A stretch of 64,000 bases of DNA from Parabacteroides timonensis. Lineage in GTDB: Bacteria > Bacteroidota > Bacteroidia > Bacteroidales > Tannerellaceae. Below the pieces are notes generated by a model that was not told where the DNA came from, did no database searches, and saw nothing but the letters and a program-made list of their open reading frames with translations. How positions within the stretch are numbered: the stretch's first letter is position 1; the number at the start of each line of letters is the position of its first letter. Positions 50,393-60,546 of the stretch are shown here, piece after piece. The stretch spans positions 1,289,526 to 1,353,525 of the forward strand of contig NZ_LT669941.1 in NCBI RefSeq assembly GCF_900128505.1, in the 5' to 3' direction. The position numbers and the translations under genes were made by a program.

Positions 50393-51271
50393 ATGAAAAC
50401 ATTATCAAACGATTTACTAACCATCCAGGTGTCTCCTCATGGTGCCGAACTAAGCAGCATTGTTGCCAACGCCACAGGAAAAGAATATCTCTGGCAAGCC
50501 AATCCGGCATTTTGGAAACGTCATTCACCGATTTTGTTCCCTATTGTCGGCAGTCTATGGAATAATGAATACCGACACAACGGCATCACTTATCCGCTTT
50601 CGCAACATGGTTTTGCCCGAGACAAAGACTTCGAACTGATAAAGGAAACCGAAACGGAACTTCGTTTTAAACTGACTGAAAATGAAGATACGCTAAAACT
50701 ATACCCATTCCCGTTCTATCTCGAAATCGGTTACCGCCTGGCCGGTAATCAAATAGAAATCGTATGGGTTGTGAAAAATACCGGTAGCGAAGAACTGCAC
50801 TTCCAAATCGGAGCACATCCTGCATTCTATTACCCCAGTTATAATGAAAACAGTGAAAAACGCGGTTTCTTTGCCTTCGACCGCACAGAAGGACTAAAGT
50901 ATAAACTAATTCAGGAAAAAGGCTGCATAGGAAATCAGGAATATCCTTTGACACTCGATAAAGAAGGATTGTTACCACTGGATACGCACACTTTCGACAA
51001 AGACGCATTGGTACTCGAAGACAGTCAGGTGAAACGGGTCGATTTGCTCAACCAAAATGGTAGCTCCTACCTCACTGTTTATTTCACCGCCCCTGTAGTC
51101 GGCCTGTGGTCGCCACCTGCGAAAAATGCACCTTTTGTCTGCATCGAACCCTGGTACGGTCGTTGCGACCGGGTAAACTATACCGGTGAATACAAGGACA
51201 GAGACTGGATGCAACATCTACAACCAGGAGAGATATTCAATGCAAGCTATCTGGTGGAGATTCATAAATAA
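50393..51271 (+). CDS. aldose 1-epimerase family protein
   Basis: A 292-residue galactose-mutarotase-like beta-sandwich enzyme. Motifs are VSPHGAELSSIVANATGKEY, PILFPIVGSLWNNEYRHNGI, LSQHGFARDKDFEL (catalytic His), FQIGAHPAFYYP (second His) and VCIEPWYGRCD (catalytic Glu). It interconverts sugar anomers, here probably for sugars released by the adjacent hydrolases. It lies on the opposite strand to the polysaccharide locus, sharing a terminator with the GH51 gene. Confidence 0.9.
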   Translation: MKTLSNDLLTIQVSPHGAELSSIVANATGKEYLWQANPAFWKRHSPILFPIVGSLWNNEYRHNGITYPLSQHGFARDKDFELIKETETELRFKLTENEDTLKLYPFPFYLEIGYRLAGNQIEIVWVVKNTGSEELHFQIGAHPAFYYPSYNENSEKRGFFAFDRTEGLKYKLIQEKGCIGNQEYPLTLDKEGLLPLDTHTFDKDALVLEDSQVKRVDLLNQNGSSYLTVYFTAPVVGLWSPPAKNAPFVCIEPWYGRCDRVNYTGEYKDRDWMQHLQPGEIFNASYLVEIHK

Positions 51272-51275
51272 ATCA

Positions 51276-51309
51276 AAATCGAGTGAAGCAAGGGTGTTTC
51301 ACTCGATTT
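51276..51309. terminator. bidirectional terminator between epimerase and GH51
   Basis: AAATCGAGTGAA and TTCACTCGATTT form a perfect 12-bp stem with a 10-nt loop. It serves the converging epimerase and GH51 genes. Confidence 0.85.
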
Positions 51310-51349
51310 CGATCAGTTTCAGTATTTTCGCAATATCCTTATCCGAATA

Positions 51350-52891
51350 TCATTTAACAAAACTTGCCAGCTTGAACCGGCAAATAGTAATTGACTCACT
51401 GTCAAAAACAATCTCTTTAACATTCCTTGCTACCTGGTTTTGTTTAGTAGAGACAACATTAGCCCCGGGATTTTTTAATGTATTCCTAGCCCTTAATGAA
51501 TCTGCAGATAAAACAGTTGTATCCAGAAGCTTATCGACTTTACAATTAGAGAAATTCAATTTGGTTTTAAGTTTCTGAGGATTCACATTCACCACAAACA
51601 GAGTCAATAACATCTTCTCCCTGTCGATAGATGCAGAAACATCTAAAGAAGCAAGATCACTTTCTATTATTGGAGAGATTGCTTTAGCCAGGATACTTTC
51701 ATTAAGCACATGAGCTCTGTATTCTTTCAGCGGAAAGAATACAGTTTGTCTAATAGAAGCATCTTCATCAGTCATAATAGGAGCCAGAATATTAACCATT
51801 TGCGCCCAGTTGGCCATACCGATATGAGCAGCATTCCGATGAAAAGAATTAAGATAATGAGCTGTAGCTAACGCATGATACCATTCATAAGTATTGGTAG
51901 TCCCATAAGGAGGTTCCTGTTGTTCCCAGATACCCCATTCATCAATCGCTATCTGAACTGGCTTGGTACGATGTGGAAAACGATACCATTTCTTCCAATC
52001 CTTTACTACTTCCTGGGAGTTCTCTTTCACTAATTTTGCAAAATCAGTAATCCGTTCGTCCACATAACGTATTTTCTTGAAAATGGAATAAGGATTCCCT
52101 TCGTCAGTACCTACATAAGCATGATAAGAGATATAATCAACTGCCCCATCCAAGCCCTTAAGAATAATTTTATTCCATTCCGGATGTTGACTTTCTCCGT
52201 TAGCAATCAATTGGATAGAAGGATCGGTCAGTTTCATCAGTTTGATAAAATGCCATACATCTTCCACATATTTATGCGGATCCTGATGTCGACCGGCATC
52301 CGGTTCCGCAGCTTCTTCATTCCCTAGTGCCCAGTATTTTACCCGAAAAGGCTCCGGATAACCGTGTAAACGACGAAGATTAGCATAATAGGTGTTCTCT
52401 GTTCCATTACAATAATCTACCCAATTAGCCGCTTCATCCGGTGTACCAGTAGAAAGATTGATCACCAATACCGGTTCGGCATTTATCTCCCGGCAATACT
52501 CGATAAATTCACAAGTTCCGAAATGATAGGTATTGATACCTCCCCAGACCAGGTTCTTTTTCGCCTTCCGTTGCTCTTTCGGCCCTATGCCATCTTCCCA
52601 GTGAAAAGTCTTTACCACCGTACCACCAGGAAAACGAAGCATGGGCGGATTCAGTTCTTTCACTTTCTCCAGTACATCACGACGAAAACCTCTTTCATCA
52701 GACAAAGGAGAATTTTCGTCATAGACTCCCTCATCAATACACCGTCCCATATACTCAATGAATTGTCCGTAAATAAAAGGAGAAATTTCTCCCAGGCAAA
52801 CAGACGGATCGATTGTGATTTCATTTTCCTGTGCTTGTAGCGAACAAAAGAAAAGTGTGGAGAGAAATACACTGATAAATTTCTTTTTCAT
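51350..52891 (-). CDS. alpha-L-arabinofuranosidase, GH51 family
   Basis: A 513-residue exported enzyme with signal peptide (SVFLSTLFFCSLQAQ). GH51 features: LGEISPFIYGQFIEYMGRCI, LRFPGGTVVKTFHWEDGIGP, WALGNEEAAEPDAG (acid/base Glu in G-N-E) and IAIDEWGIWEQQEP (nucleophile Glu). It removes alpha-L-arabinofuranosyl groups from plant arabinan, arabinoxylan or arabinogalactan. It is the last enzyme of the SusC-SusD-GH2-GH2-GH51 series, 8 nt after the preceding GH2 gene. Confidence 0.93.
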   Translation of the reverse strand: MKKKFISVFLSTLFFCSLQAQENEITIDPSVCLGEISPFIYGQFIEYMGRCIDEGVYDENSPLSDERGFRRDVLEKVKELNPPMLRFPGGTVVKTFHWEDGIGPKEQRKAKKNLVWGGINTYHFGTCEFIEYCREINAEPVLVINLSTGTPDEAANWVDYCNGTENTYYANLRRLHGYPEPFRVKYWALGNEEAAEPDAGRHQDPHKYVEDVWHFIKLMKLTDPSIQLIANGESQHPEWNKIILKGLDGAVDYISYHAYVGTDEGNPYSIFKKIRYVDERITDFAKLVKENSQEVVKDWKKWYRFPHRTKPVQIAIDEWGIWEQQEPPYGTTNTYEWYHALATAHYLNSFHRNAAHIGMANWAQMVNILAPIMTDEDASIRQTVFFPLKEYRAHVLNESILAKAISPIIESDLASLDVSASIDREKMLLTLFVVNVNPQKLKTKLNFSNCKVDKLLDTTVLSADSLRARNTLKNPGANVVSTKQNQVARNVKEIVFDSESITICRFKLASFVK

Positions 52892-52899
52892 AAAACTTT

Positions 52900-55590
52900 C
52901 TATTTTATTATTTGCGACTTAACATTCCATCCCTTTACTACAAAAGTACCATTTTCCGGCAGATCATCAAGAGCGGTCTCTATTGTTACCTTTTTCATTT
53001 CACCAGGAAGTAGCGAAAAGAAGTTATCCGTATAAAAACTTGGTCGTACTGGCTTACTGTTTTCATCCAAATATTGTAATTGTACAAAAAAAGCCAGTGA
53101 AAGGGAAGGATTTCGTACTTCCAGCTCCATAACCTGCCATCCCTCTTTTTTAACCAATCGATGCTTTGTTGTCAATTTCACTTCTTTCAATTCTGAAAGA
53201 CTTTCAAATCCTGAAGAAGTAGGACCGGTAAGAGTTTTAGGGCCTTCATATATATCATTTGAACGCCAATAAAAATTATCGGAAACCATTTCTCCCTCCT
53301 CGTCAAAAAGACGAAGCTTAATGAAATGTACCTGCGATATTCCGACCGGAAAGTCTATTGTAAAAAGATCGTTGACAACACCGTCTTCAGGAATATCTAC
53401 CTGTTGACTTTTCTCCCACACCTTTTTACTCTTAATATCATAAACCTCAGCTGTCACCTTATAACCTTTAAATGATCGATAGTAATCGTTATATACAGAC
53501 ACTGTATTCTTCAGGTAATCAAACTGAGGATGCAATGGTTGCAAAGCATTCTGCGTATGATAAAGAGAAGCCGTCGGTTCCAGGGAATAATCCCACATAC
53601 GGGCACAGACCTGTGGTAGCGGACAGTTATGATACCAGAATAGCAGACCAGAACAATAACGATCTCCATAGTCCAGCTTGTTATAATTCCATACTTCCCA
53701 GATCGACTTCGAATTCATCGCTCCGACAAATTGTCCTTTCATCGCAAACTCCTCAATATCGTAAGAAAGACCATAATTATTTGTAAGCTTTTTATACATA
53801 GTAGTCATAAGATGAAAACCTCCCCCATCATGGTAGTCCCATACTTCTTTATTTATAGGCCAAAGATCTTTTTCATCCATTATCTCACGCAATGTCTCTA
53901 CTGTTGGTAAAGTCGGTGCCCCATACTCCGGGTTAAACCCATCAATACGACTACCACGCTCCGAAGCCGTATTCTCATAATGTTGCATCGGGTTGACCTG
54001 CTTATAAGGACTGCCATCATGAACTCCACAACATTCTGACTCCATCTGGTATCCACGTGTTCCGTCTAAAGTTCGGATCAAAGCTTCAGCACCCGGCATT
54101 TCCGTACTTTCATTGGACGATACATAATAGGCCAAAGAAGGATGATTTCGGATACGCTTTACAGTTGCTTCCATATTACTCAGATATAAATCTTTATCAT
54201 GAGGATGTTTCGTATCGCCGGTCATCCAAAATTCCTGCCAGACGAGCAATCCCATTTCGTCACACAACTGAAAGAAATAATCTGATTCGGCAATACCTCC
54301 ACCCCAAAAGCGAATCAGATTAACACCTGACTGCCGGGTATACCGTAGTTCTGCGTAAGTTCGTTCGTCCGAGGTCCGCAACATGGCTTCCGGTATCCAG
54401 TTTGTACCACGAATAAATATCTTTTTGCCATTAACATAGAACTGGCGGGATTTATCCGGTGTATTCGTATCAGAGGTAATTTCACGGATGCCGAAACGTG
54501 TCTTTACTGAATCAGAAACAATACCGTCTACAATTACATTCAGTTTTAATTCATAGAGTTCCGGCTTTCCTTTAAACAAAGGCCACCATAAACGCGGATT
54601 TCTTATTTCCAATCCGGCAAACTCCTCAGGTGTGAAAGTAACTGTTTGAGTTTCTCCCCGGAACAAATGAACCTCTTTACTAAAGGTTATTCCTTCGTTC
54701 ACAATTTCTCCGTTTATTGTACATTTAACCCGTCCGGTTGTTGGGTTACTCACTTCTACACTGACCGTCTCTTTAGCCTTATTATAATTGGGCTTATCCA
54801 GATCAGACTGGATAAAAGGATGACGGAGTACAACCCGACCGGTAGTATATAAGGATATATTCTTCCAGATACCCGTATTCCGGTCACGAATACCATCCAG
54901 AAAAGTAAAATCCCATCCGACACTCATCAGCATAGTTGTATTCAGGCCGATATTACCGTCGCCTCCATTGTGAAACTCACCCGGAGCACCCCATTGTTTT
55001 TGCCTGACTGTACCCGATACATCTACCGGATATACCCTGATAGCTAATGCATTAGTTGTACCTATATTTGCAAAGTCAGTGATATTGATATAATCGGGCC
55101 GAAACATACCCGCTATCGTACTGAGTAAATGTCCATTCACCCATATTTCTGCACGATAGTTAATACCATCGACCTGCAACCATATCAACTTATCTCTATA
55201 GTCTTGCGGAATCTCAAATTCCGTACGAAACCAATAAGTATAGAAATCACGTCCGGCAATTGACAGATCAGGGATAAGGTTAGATGTTAACTTATTATTC
55301 AATCCATAATAAGGTTCAGGATAGACCTTATTATATACCAAAGAATTGAGAACCGTACCCGGTACAATCGCCGGCATCCAATCATCCTCTTTATAATCAG
55401 GCTTGGAAAGGACTTCCGATGATACTTTCACTTCTACGGCCTTTTTCATTGTCCAGGAAAATGCTCCCGCATGCTTTTCTTTTGAATCCAGATAAATTCG
55501 ATTCTGTTCTTTATAATAATTAGGGATTTGTCCCTGTATCAGGCAAGTAAATCCTACTGCAAACAATATGAAAATAATTTTTCTTTTCAT
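52900..55590 (-). CDS. GH2-family glycoside hydrolase (mannosidase/glucosaminidase-like)
   Basis: An 896-residue exported enzyme with signal peptide (FILFAVGFTCLIQGQ). It has a GH2 jelly-roll N-terminus (IVPGTVLNSLVYNKVYPEPY), an Ig-like domain, and a TIM barrel (FIRGTNWIPEAMLRTSDERT, LIRFWGGGIAESDYFFQLCD, MGLLVWQEFWMTGD). The acid/base Glu is in YYVSSNESTEM, and FNPEYGAPTLPTVETLREIM is a nucleophile candidate. The overall look is nearest to GH2 beta-mannosidases and exo-beta-glucosaminidases and not beta-galactosidases, but the substrate cannot be fixed from sequence. It is part of the polysaccharide locus, 116 nt after the other GH2 gene. Confidence 0.85.
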   Translation of the reverse strand: MKRKIIFILFAVGFTCLIQGQIPNYYKEQNRIYLDSKEKHAGAFSWTMKKAVEVKVSSEVLSKPDYKEDDWMPAIVPGTVLNSLVYNKVYPEPYYGLNNKLTSNLIPDLSIAGRDFYTYWFRTEFEIPQDYRDKLIWLQVDGINYRAEIWVNGHLLSTIAGMFRPDYINITDFANIGTTNALAIRVYPVDVSGTVRQKQWGAPGEFHNGGDGNIGLNTTMLMSVGWDFTFLDGIRDRNTGIWKNISLYTTGRVVLRHPFIQSDLDKPNYNKAKETVSVEVSNPTTGRVKCTINGEIVNEGITFSKEVHLFRGETQTVTFTPEEFAGLEIRNPRLWWPLFKGKPELYELKLNVIVDGIVSDSVKTRFGIREITSDTNTPDKSRQFYVNGKKIFIRGTNWIPEAMLRTSDERTYAELRYTRQSGVNLIRFWGGGIAESDYFFQLCDEMGLLVWQEFWMTGDTKHPHDKDLYLSNMEATVKRIRNHPSLAYYVSSNESTEMPGAEALIRTLDGTRGYQMESECCGVHDGSPYKQVNPMQHYENTASERGSRIDGFNPEYGAPTLPTVETLREIMDEKDLWPINKEVWDYHDGGGFHLMTTMYKKLTNNYGLSYDIEEFAMKGQFVGAMNSKSIWEVWNYNKLDYGDRYCSGLLFWYHNCPLPQVCARMWDYSLEPTASLYHTQNALQPLHPQFDYLKNTVSVYNDYYRSFKGYKVTAEVYDIKSKKVWEKSQQVDIPEDGVVNDLFTIDFPVGISQVHFIKLRLFDEEGEMVSDNFYWRSNDIYEGPKTLTGPTSSGFESLSELKEVKLTTKHRLVKKEGWQVMELEVRNPSLSLAFFVQLQYLDENSKPVRPSFYTDNFFSLLPGEMKKVTIETALDDLPENGTFVVKGWNVKSQIIK

Positions 55591-55706
55591 GACATTACAT
55601 TGATATTCGAAGGAAATGCCAAAGCCTGCATTAATGTATTACCCATATGCTCTTACACTAAGAATAACAACAATTCAGGCTTTTGACAAACTCCTTGTTC
55701 TACATT

Positions 55707-58517
55707 TTATTTCTTCTCTCTTACAAATAAACTCTTTATCACTTCCGGTTTGAGTTCATTTTGGGGATCAAATTTATCAGATGCCATGTATTCCAATATA
55801 CTTTGTTTAAACTGAGCTGCTGCAGGATATTTTTCAGGATTCCGGTTCAGGTCGGAGCTACATACAACCAACTTTCCGGTTCCGACCTTTGCCTCAAATA
55901 ATATACCCAACTTCCGGTTTTTAAACCAGTCATCTATCAGATAAACAATCGGCTTGAAACCGACCGGGAAATCATCCATAATCATAGCGTCGCAATCAGA
56001 AACAATATCCCACCATTGATAGTCGCTATATCCTTCGTTTGGAAAAGCAGATAAAGCAGGATGTGAAGGATCACACAATATTCCCAAAGTATTAGGAGCC
56101 TGATTTCTTGTCCATGCCGTATTCCAGAAAATACTGGAAAATCCTATGGCAATGTCTCCCCCTTTTTCCGGCAGAACGCTTCCCCTCGGAGAAATAACAA
56201 ATACGGATTCACCCTTATTCAACTTCTCGATAACAGTATTGTCAAACTTAGAAGAAATATAAGGTTGATTGTTAACCATCGCTTTTTGCACCGGATATAC
56301 CCAAATATTCCATTGATTTTTGATTTCCGTATTTTCTATACCTACAGTTATAGTCAATTGAGTCGGTTCTTTCAGCTGTTCAAAGGACAGATCGATATTT
56401 CCGACCGGTATGCAGTTGTCCAAAGGAAGATCTTTGGAAAAACGACCTTTCCCGACAATCTCATTATCGGCATTGACAGCTGTCCAGAAGATAGGAGCAT
56501 TTTGCAAAGGCTTTTCACCAAAATGGGCAAATTCTACAGGAACATTCATCTGCTCATTGTTCATCCATACCATTTTAGGAAAACGGACCAACGGTACCGT
56601 TTCGCTACAAAACATGCTATATGTTTTCCCGTCAACATAACCTTTCTTATCCCAAAATGCATCCAACACACCGACTAAAGCAGTACCTTGTCCGGGAAAA
56701 TCATGTAAATCCAGTAATTGAAATCCTCCAAATCCTGGGGTACGCAAGGCTGCTTCTATATCTGCCTTATAACAAAGTACCTGAAGCTTGCCGGATGCAT
56801 AAAGGAAATCATCCGCCAAATGTCCCATATTATTTTCCTCCAGCGTTTCTTTGAATATTTCAAAGTTTTTCGCTTTCAGTACACCCGTATATTTACCTAT
56901 TTCCTTAAAATTCGGATATACACACCATTGCCCTATTTCATGACTGACAGTCGGCATATCTTTTTTGATCATTTCCCTGAAATCATAATCCGAACATGGC
57001 GGTTGCGCATTGATAATACTGTTAAGTCCTTTTCCCCAACGCTGAATGCGTGGTTCAACAGCGTTCCAATAATCAGCATTTTCAATATACGGCCAACCTG
57101 CACCACTTGTGTAAACCCTTCTGTTGTCTTTCTTTTTCCAATACTCGACCAGTCTGGATAGATACTTATCCCGATTAGCCCCACCCGGCTCATTCCCATG
57201 AGCCATCATACAGAATGAAGGATGATTGCCATGTTCTTTCAATATCCTCTCACCTTCGGCATAAAGCCATTCATCAATATATCCACCTTCGCCTACGTTA
57301 CTCCAGGCACCGCATTCTACCTGTAGATAAAGTCCCATACTATCTGCTACATGGAAGGCTATTTCCGGTGGACACCAGGAATGGAAACGAATATGGTTCA
57401 ATCCGAACTCTTTGCAAGAACGATAAATCTTTTCCCAGTATTTTGCATCTGTAGACGGATAACCGGTCAACGGAAAAATACAACATTCCAGCGTCCCTCT
57501 TAGAAAGGTCGGTTGTCCGTTGACATGAAAACGCGTTCCTACTTTTTTAAACTCACGGAAACCGAAGTTAGTATACCGTTCATCCGATTCGCCGGAAGAT
57601 GTTACTGTTGTTTTCAATCGGTAAAAATCAGGTGTATGTTCAGACCAAAGTCGTATATTGTTTCCTGCATTCACAACCGCCTCAAGACTCATTACTCCAT
57701 TTGAAACATTCTGCTCCAAACGGGTAGGTGTACCGACCGGTTCCCCATCAGGTGTCACTATTTGAAAAGAAAGTCGTGCTTTCCCTGAACCCTTTACAGA
57801 AACATTCACTGTTACTTTCTTAGCAACGAGATCTGGATATATTTGCACATCTTCAATAGATACCTGGGGCTTAACAGATAACATTAGTTTCCCGATTACA
57901 CCGTTCCAATTACTTTGCGTATGGTCGGATACACTATGGGAATTAATCCCAACCGGAATATGTACCCTGTTATCAATCCGTAAAACAATATTATGCTTTC
58001 CCGGTTCCAAACCTGTCAATTCGTACCGATGAGGTGTCGATATACCATCCTGATGACCGATTTCCTTCCCATCCACAAATAAGTTTGTTTCCCAATGTGT
58101 CCGTTCCAACTCCAGAAGAAGCGTTTTACCCTTCCAGCTGGATGGAATATCAACATCTTTCCTGTACCAGGCAACTCCCACATAGTGTTTCTCGGGATTC
58201 AGCCAGAAAGGAGCTTTCAGATCTTCCTTTTGCCTGTATTTCTCATACTCAGGAGCATTATACCATGTACTGTCGACTATCTGTCCAGTCCAGCGGGTAT
58301 GGATATCAATATCATAACCATACCCTTGTTCTTGCAAAGATCCCGGTAAAGTTATCCGATCATTAAATTCATTGTTAAACCATTGTTCACTAAGACCTTT
58401 ATCCTCAGGATCAAGTTTAATCATCCACTCACCACTCAGGTCGATATTATTTTTTTGAGCGGTGATGCACCCCTCAAATAATAGAGTCAGAAGTGCTAAT
58501 ACAATTATTTTTTTCAT
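55707..58517 (-). CDS. GH2-family glycoside hydrolase (galactosidase-like layout)
   Basis: A 936-residue exported protein, possibly a lipoprotein (LLTLLFEGC, Cys17). The N-terminal sugar-binding domain has IDLSGEWMIKLDPEDKGL, ITLPGSLQEQGYG and RTHWETNLFVDGKEIGHQDG. The catalytic barrel has FLRGTLECCIFPLTGYPSTD, LNHIRFHSWCPPEIAFHVAD, FCMMAHGNEPGG (acid/base Glu) and TVSHEIGQWCVYP (nucleophile Glu). A C-terminal extension of about 200 residues ends LKPEVIKSLFVREKK. Similar Bacteroides GH2 enzymes act on plant pectin or arabinogalactan side chains. The exact linkage is unknown. It follows SusD by 13 nt and so belongs to the operon. Confidence 0.85.
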   Translation of the reverse strand: MKKIIVLALLTLLFEGCITAQKNNIDLSGEWMIKLDPEDKGLSEQWFNNEFNDRITLPGSLQEQGYGYDIDIHTRWTGQIVDSTWYNAPEYEKYRQKEDLKAPFWLNPEKHYVGVAWYRKDVDIPSSWKGKTLLLELERTHWETNLFVDGKEIGHQDGISTPHRYELTGLEPGKHNIVLRIDNRVHIPVGINSHSVSDHTQSNWNGVIGKLMLSVKPQVSIEDVQIYPDLVAKKVTVNVSVKGSGKARLSFQIVTPDGEPVGTPTRLEQNVSNGVMSLEAVVNAGNNIRLWSEHTPDFYRLKTTVTSSGESDERYTNFGFREFKKVGTRFHVNGQPTFLRGTLECCIFPLTGYPSTDAKYWEKIYRSCKEFGLNHIRFHSWCPPEIAFHVADSMGLYLQVECGAWSNVGEGGYIDEWLYAEGERILKEHGNHPSFCMMAHGNEPGGANRDKYLSRLVEYWKKKDNRRVYTSGAGWPYIENADYWNAVEPRIQRWGKGLNSIINAQPPCSDYDFREMIKKDMPTVSHEIGQWCVYPNFKEIGKYTGVLKAKNFEIFKETLEENNMGHLADDFLYASGKLQVLCYKADIEAALRTPGFGGFQLLDLHDFPGQGTALVGVLDAFWDKKGYVDGKTYSMFCSETVPLVRFPKMVWMNNEQMNVPVEFAHFGEKPLQNAPIFWTAVNADNEIVGKGRFSKDLPLDNCIPVGNIDLSFEQLKEPTQLTITVGIENTEIKNQWNIWVYPVQKAMVNNQPYISSKFDNTVIEKLNKGESVFVISPRGSVLPEKGGDIAIGFSSIFWNTAWTRNQAPNTLGILCDPSHPALSAFPNEGYSDYQWWDIVSDCDAMIMDDFPVGFKPIVYLIDDWFKNRKLGILFEAKVGTGKLVVCSSDLNRNPEKYPAAAQFKQSILEYMASDKFDPQNELKPEVIKSLFVREKK

Positions 58518-58530
58518 ATTATATTGTTCA

Positions 58531-60540
58531 TTAATCTAAAGGTCCCTGATTCGGTATTGTCGGCCATCCCGGATTCTGATAAATCGGGGATGTCGAAACA
58601 TCATTGTTATCAGATGTAATTAAAAAATGCTGAACTGCTATTGGAGACAGATAATGTGCCATAGTCCATCTATATCCTTCTAAAACCCAAGATTTAGATG
58701 ATATTTCATAAGGACGTAAATATTCGCTGATCGCCGGATCCGAAACATTTGCGGCAGAATTATCCAGTCCATATATAAGTAATGTCCCGCCATCCGGTTT
58801 ATCATACCATTTTTGCATCGGTCCCCACAATTTAAATCCCTCAACATGATAAGGTGTAGTTATCAGTTGATCCATCGACCGCCATCGTCTCAAATCCAGA
58901 TACCTGAATCCTTCGGCAATCAGTTCGGAAGAACGTTCGCGACGGATATTATAAAGGGTTGCATCAACCAACCGGCCACCGGAGTAAGTCGCCCAGTTAT
59001 TTTTAGCTTCTTCACTCATATTCGTAGCTGCTATGGTTTTAGTGAAGTCTTCATCGGTTTTAGCCCGACGTCTGATACTTTTCCAATAACTTTCCGCTTT
59101 TTTATCCAATACCCCATTTTTCTCATAACAAGCTTCCATGTAATTCAAATAAGCTTCTACTGCTCTAAAGGTTATGCAACCGGTAAATGCCTTGTCGGCC
59201 GCACCATGTTTTTGATCGTAATTATTATACTTACGCAAAGCGTAACCGGTAGGATATCCATAGGTAAGAGCTCCGTTAGTTATATCCGGTATAGGTTCTA
59301 CTAAAGTAGAATGTGACCCTTCGCTCGATTCGTATAATATGTTCTTTTGGCCGGGTTCTTTCAAAAACAACCATAAACGGCCGTCCCTATTCTTTCTCAC
59401 ATCCGATATCAGGTCATCACCTGCATATCCTGAAGCAGGAGCATAAATCGGTAATCCGTTTGCCATCAGAAATGAATTTACGTATCCTCGTGTCAATCCC
59501 ATGCCGGCATTACCCAATTGGGCAAATTGTGGTATATTATGAGAAATACCCAAGCCTTTGTCATATTGTCTCCAGAGCAAAACTTCACTATATACCGACA
59601 TATCCTCTGCACCAAACATATCATGATATGGATTTACAGGATCCGTTACACTTTGCTGTAAAACTCCATTGTTCTCTACTAGAGGAATCTTATCGGCAAC
59701 AGCCATAGCCGCTTCCATCGCCTGCCCCAGAAAATAGTCAATTTCATTATCTATACTTCCCGACGGATATTGATAATTAGCATTATAACCCTTACTTTTT
59801 CCCGGCCAACCTTCTCCACCAGGAACAAATGCGGTGTTTTTAAAATATTTCAACCAGGTACCTTCCACAAGAGCAACCCTTGACTTAAGTAATTGCGCAC
59901 AATCTTGTGAAATACGATTCTTCTTTCCATCCGGTGATGATTCCTGTAATAAAGAGATGGCCTGATCCAAATCCGAAAGAATAAAACGTGCAACTTCATT
60001 GCGGGGAAAACGCTTACTAGCTTCTGTCAATACTTCTTTTTCGTCCGTCAAAACAGTCGTGATGATAGGATAATCACCATATGTATCCACTTTCTTGAAA
60101 TACATTAAGGCTCTCAAAAAATATATTTCACCTACATAATGATCAATATTCTCTTTTATACCACTTATTTTATTTTCTTTCCAAAGAGGCAATACCTTCT
60201 CCAAAAAATAATTCAAACTATATATTTTTGAGAATTCCCAATTACCACCCGATTGCGATACTTTCCATTCGCCGGGAACAAAACGGTTATCGTACCCAGA
60301 CAGATAGACCCCAATATCCGTATGTATATCACTTAAGAAACCAGTACTGTTTCCTGCATAAGAAGGCAAAATGTCCGGATACAATTTATTAGCATATGCA
60401 GCTAATTGCGATTCTTCATTCAGATAGGATTCCGGTGTGATTTGAGAAAGAGGCTCCCTATCCAAAAAATCGTTACAGCTAACCAACAATCCCATTAAAC
60501 CTATTGCTACTATTGATTTTAATATATGTATCATAATCAT
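58531..60540 (-). CDS. SusD/RagB-family nutrient-binding lipoprotein
   Basis: A 669-residue surface lipoprotein (GLLVSCNDFLDREP; the C-N-D-F-L-D start is typical). SusD features include YFLRALMYFKKVDTYGDYPI, FRAVEAYLNYMEACYEKNGV, RRERSSELIAEGFRYLDLRR and the C-terminal NQGPLD. It sits over the SusC channel and grips the oligosaccharide. It begins 6 nt after susC. At 669 residues it is longer than the usual 500-600. Confidence 0.95.
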   Translation of the reverse strand: MIMIHILKSIVAIGLMGLLVSCNDFLDREPLSQITPESYLNEESQLAAYANKLYPDILPSYAGNSTGFLSDIHTDIGVYLSGYDNRFVPGEWKVSQSGGNWEFSKIYSLNYFLEKVLPLWKENKISGIKENIDHYVGEIYFLRALMYFKKVDTYGDYPIITTVLTDEKEVLTEASKRFPRNEVARFILSDLDQAISLLQESSPDGKKNRISQDCAQLLKSRVALVEGTWLKYFKNTAFVPGGEGWPGKSKGYNANYQYPSGSIDNEIDYFLGQAMEAAMAVADKIPLVENNGVLQQSVTDPVNPYHDMFGAEDMSVYSEVLLWRQYDKGLGISHNIPQFAQLGNAGMGLTRGYVNSFLMANGLPIYAPASGYAGDDLISDVRKNRDGRLWLFLKEPGQKNILYESSEGSHSTLVEPIPDITNGALTYGYPTGYALRKYNNYDQKHGAADKAFTGCITFRAVEAYLNYMEACYEKNGVLDKKAESYWKSIRRRAKTDEDFTKTIAATNMSEEAKNNWATYSGGRLVDATLYNIRRERSSELIAEGFRYLDLRRWRSMDQLITTPYHVEGFKLWGPMQKWYDKPDGGTLLIYGLDNSAANVSDPAISEYLRPYEISSKSWVLEGYRWTMAHYLSPIAVQHFLITSDNNDVSTSPIYQNPGWPTIPNQGPLD

Positions 60541-60546
60541 ATTGTA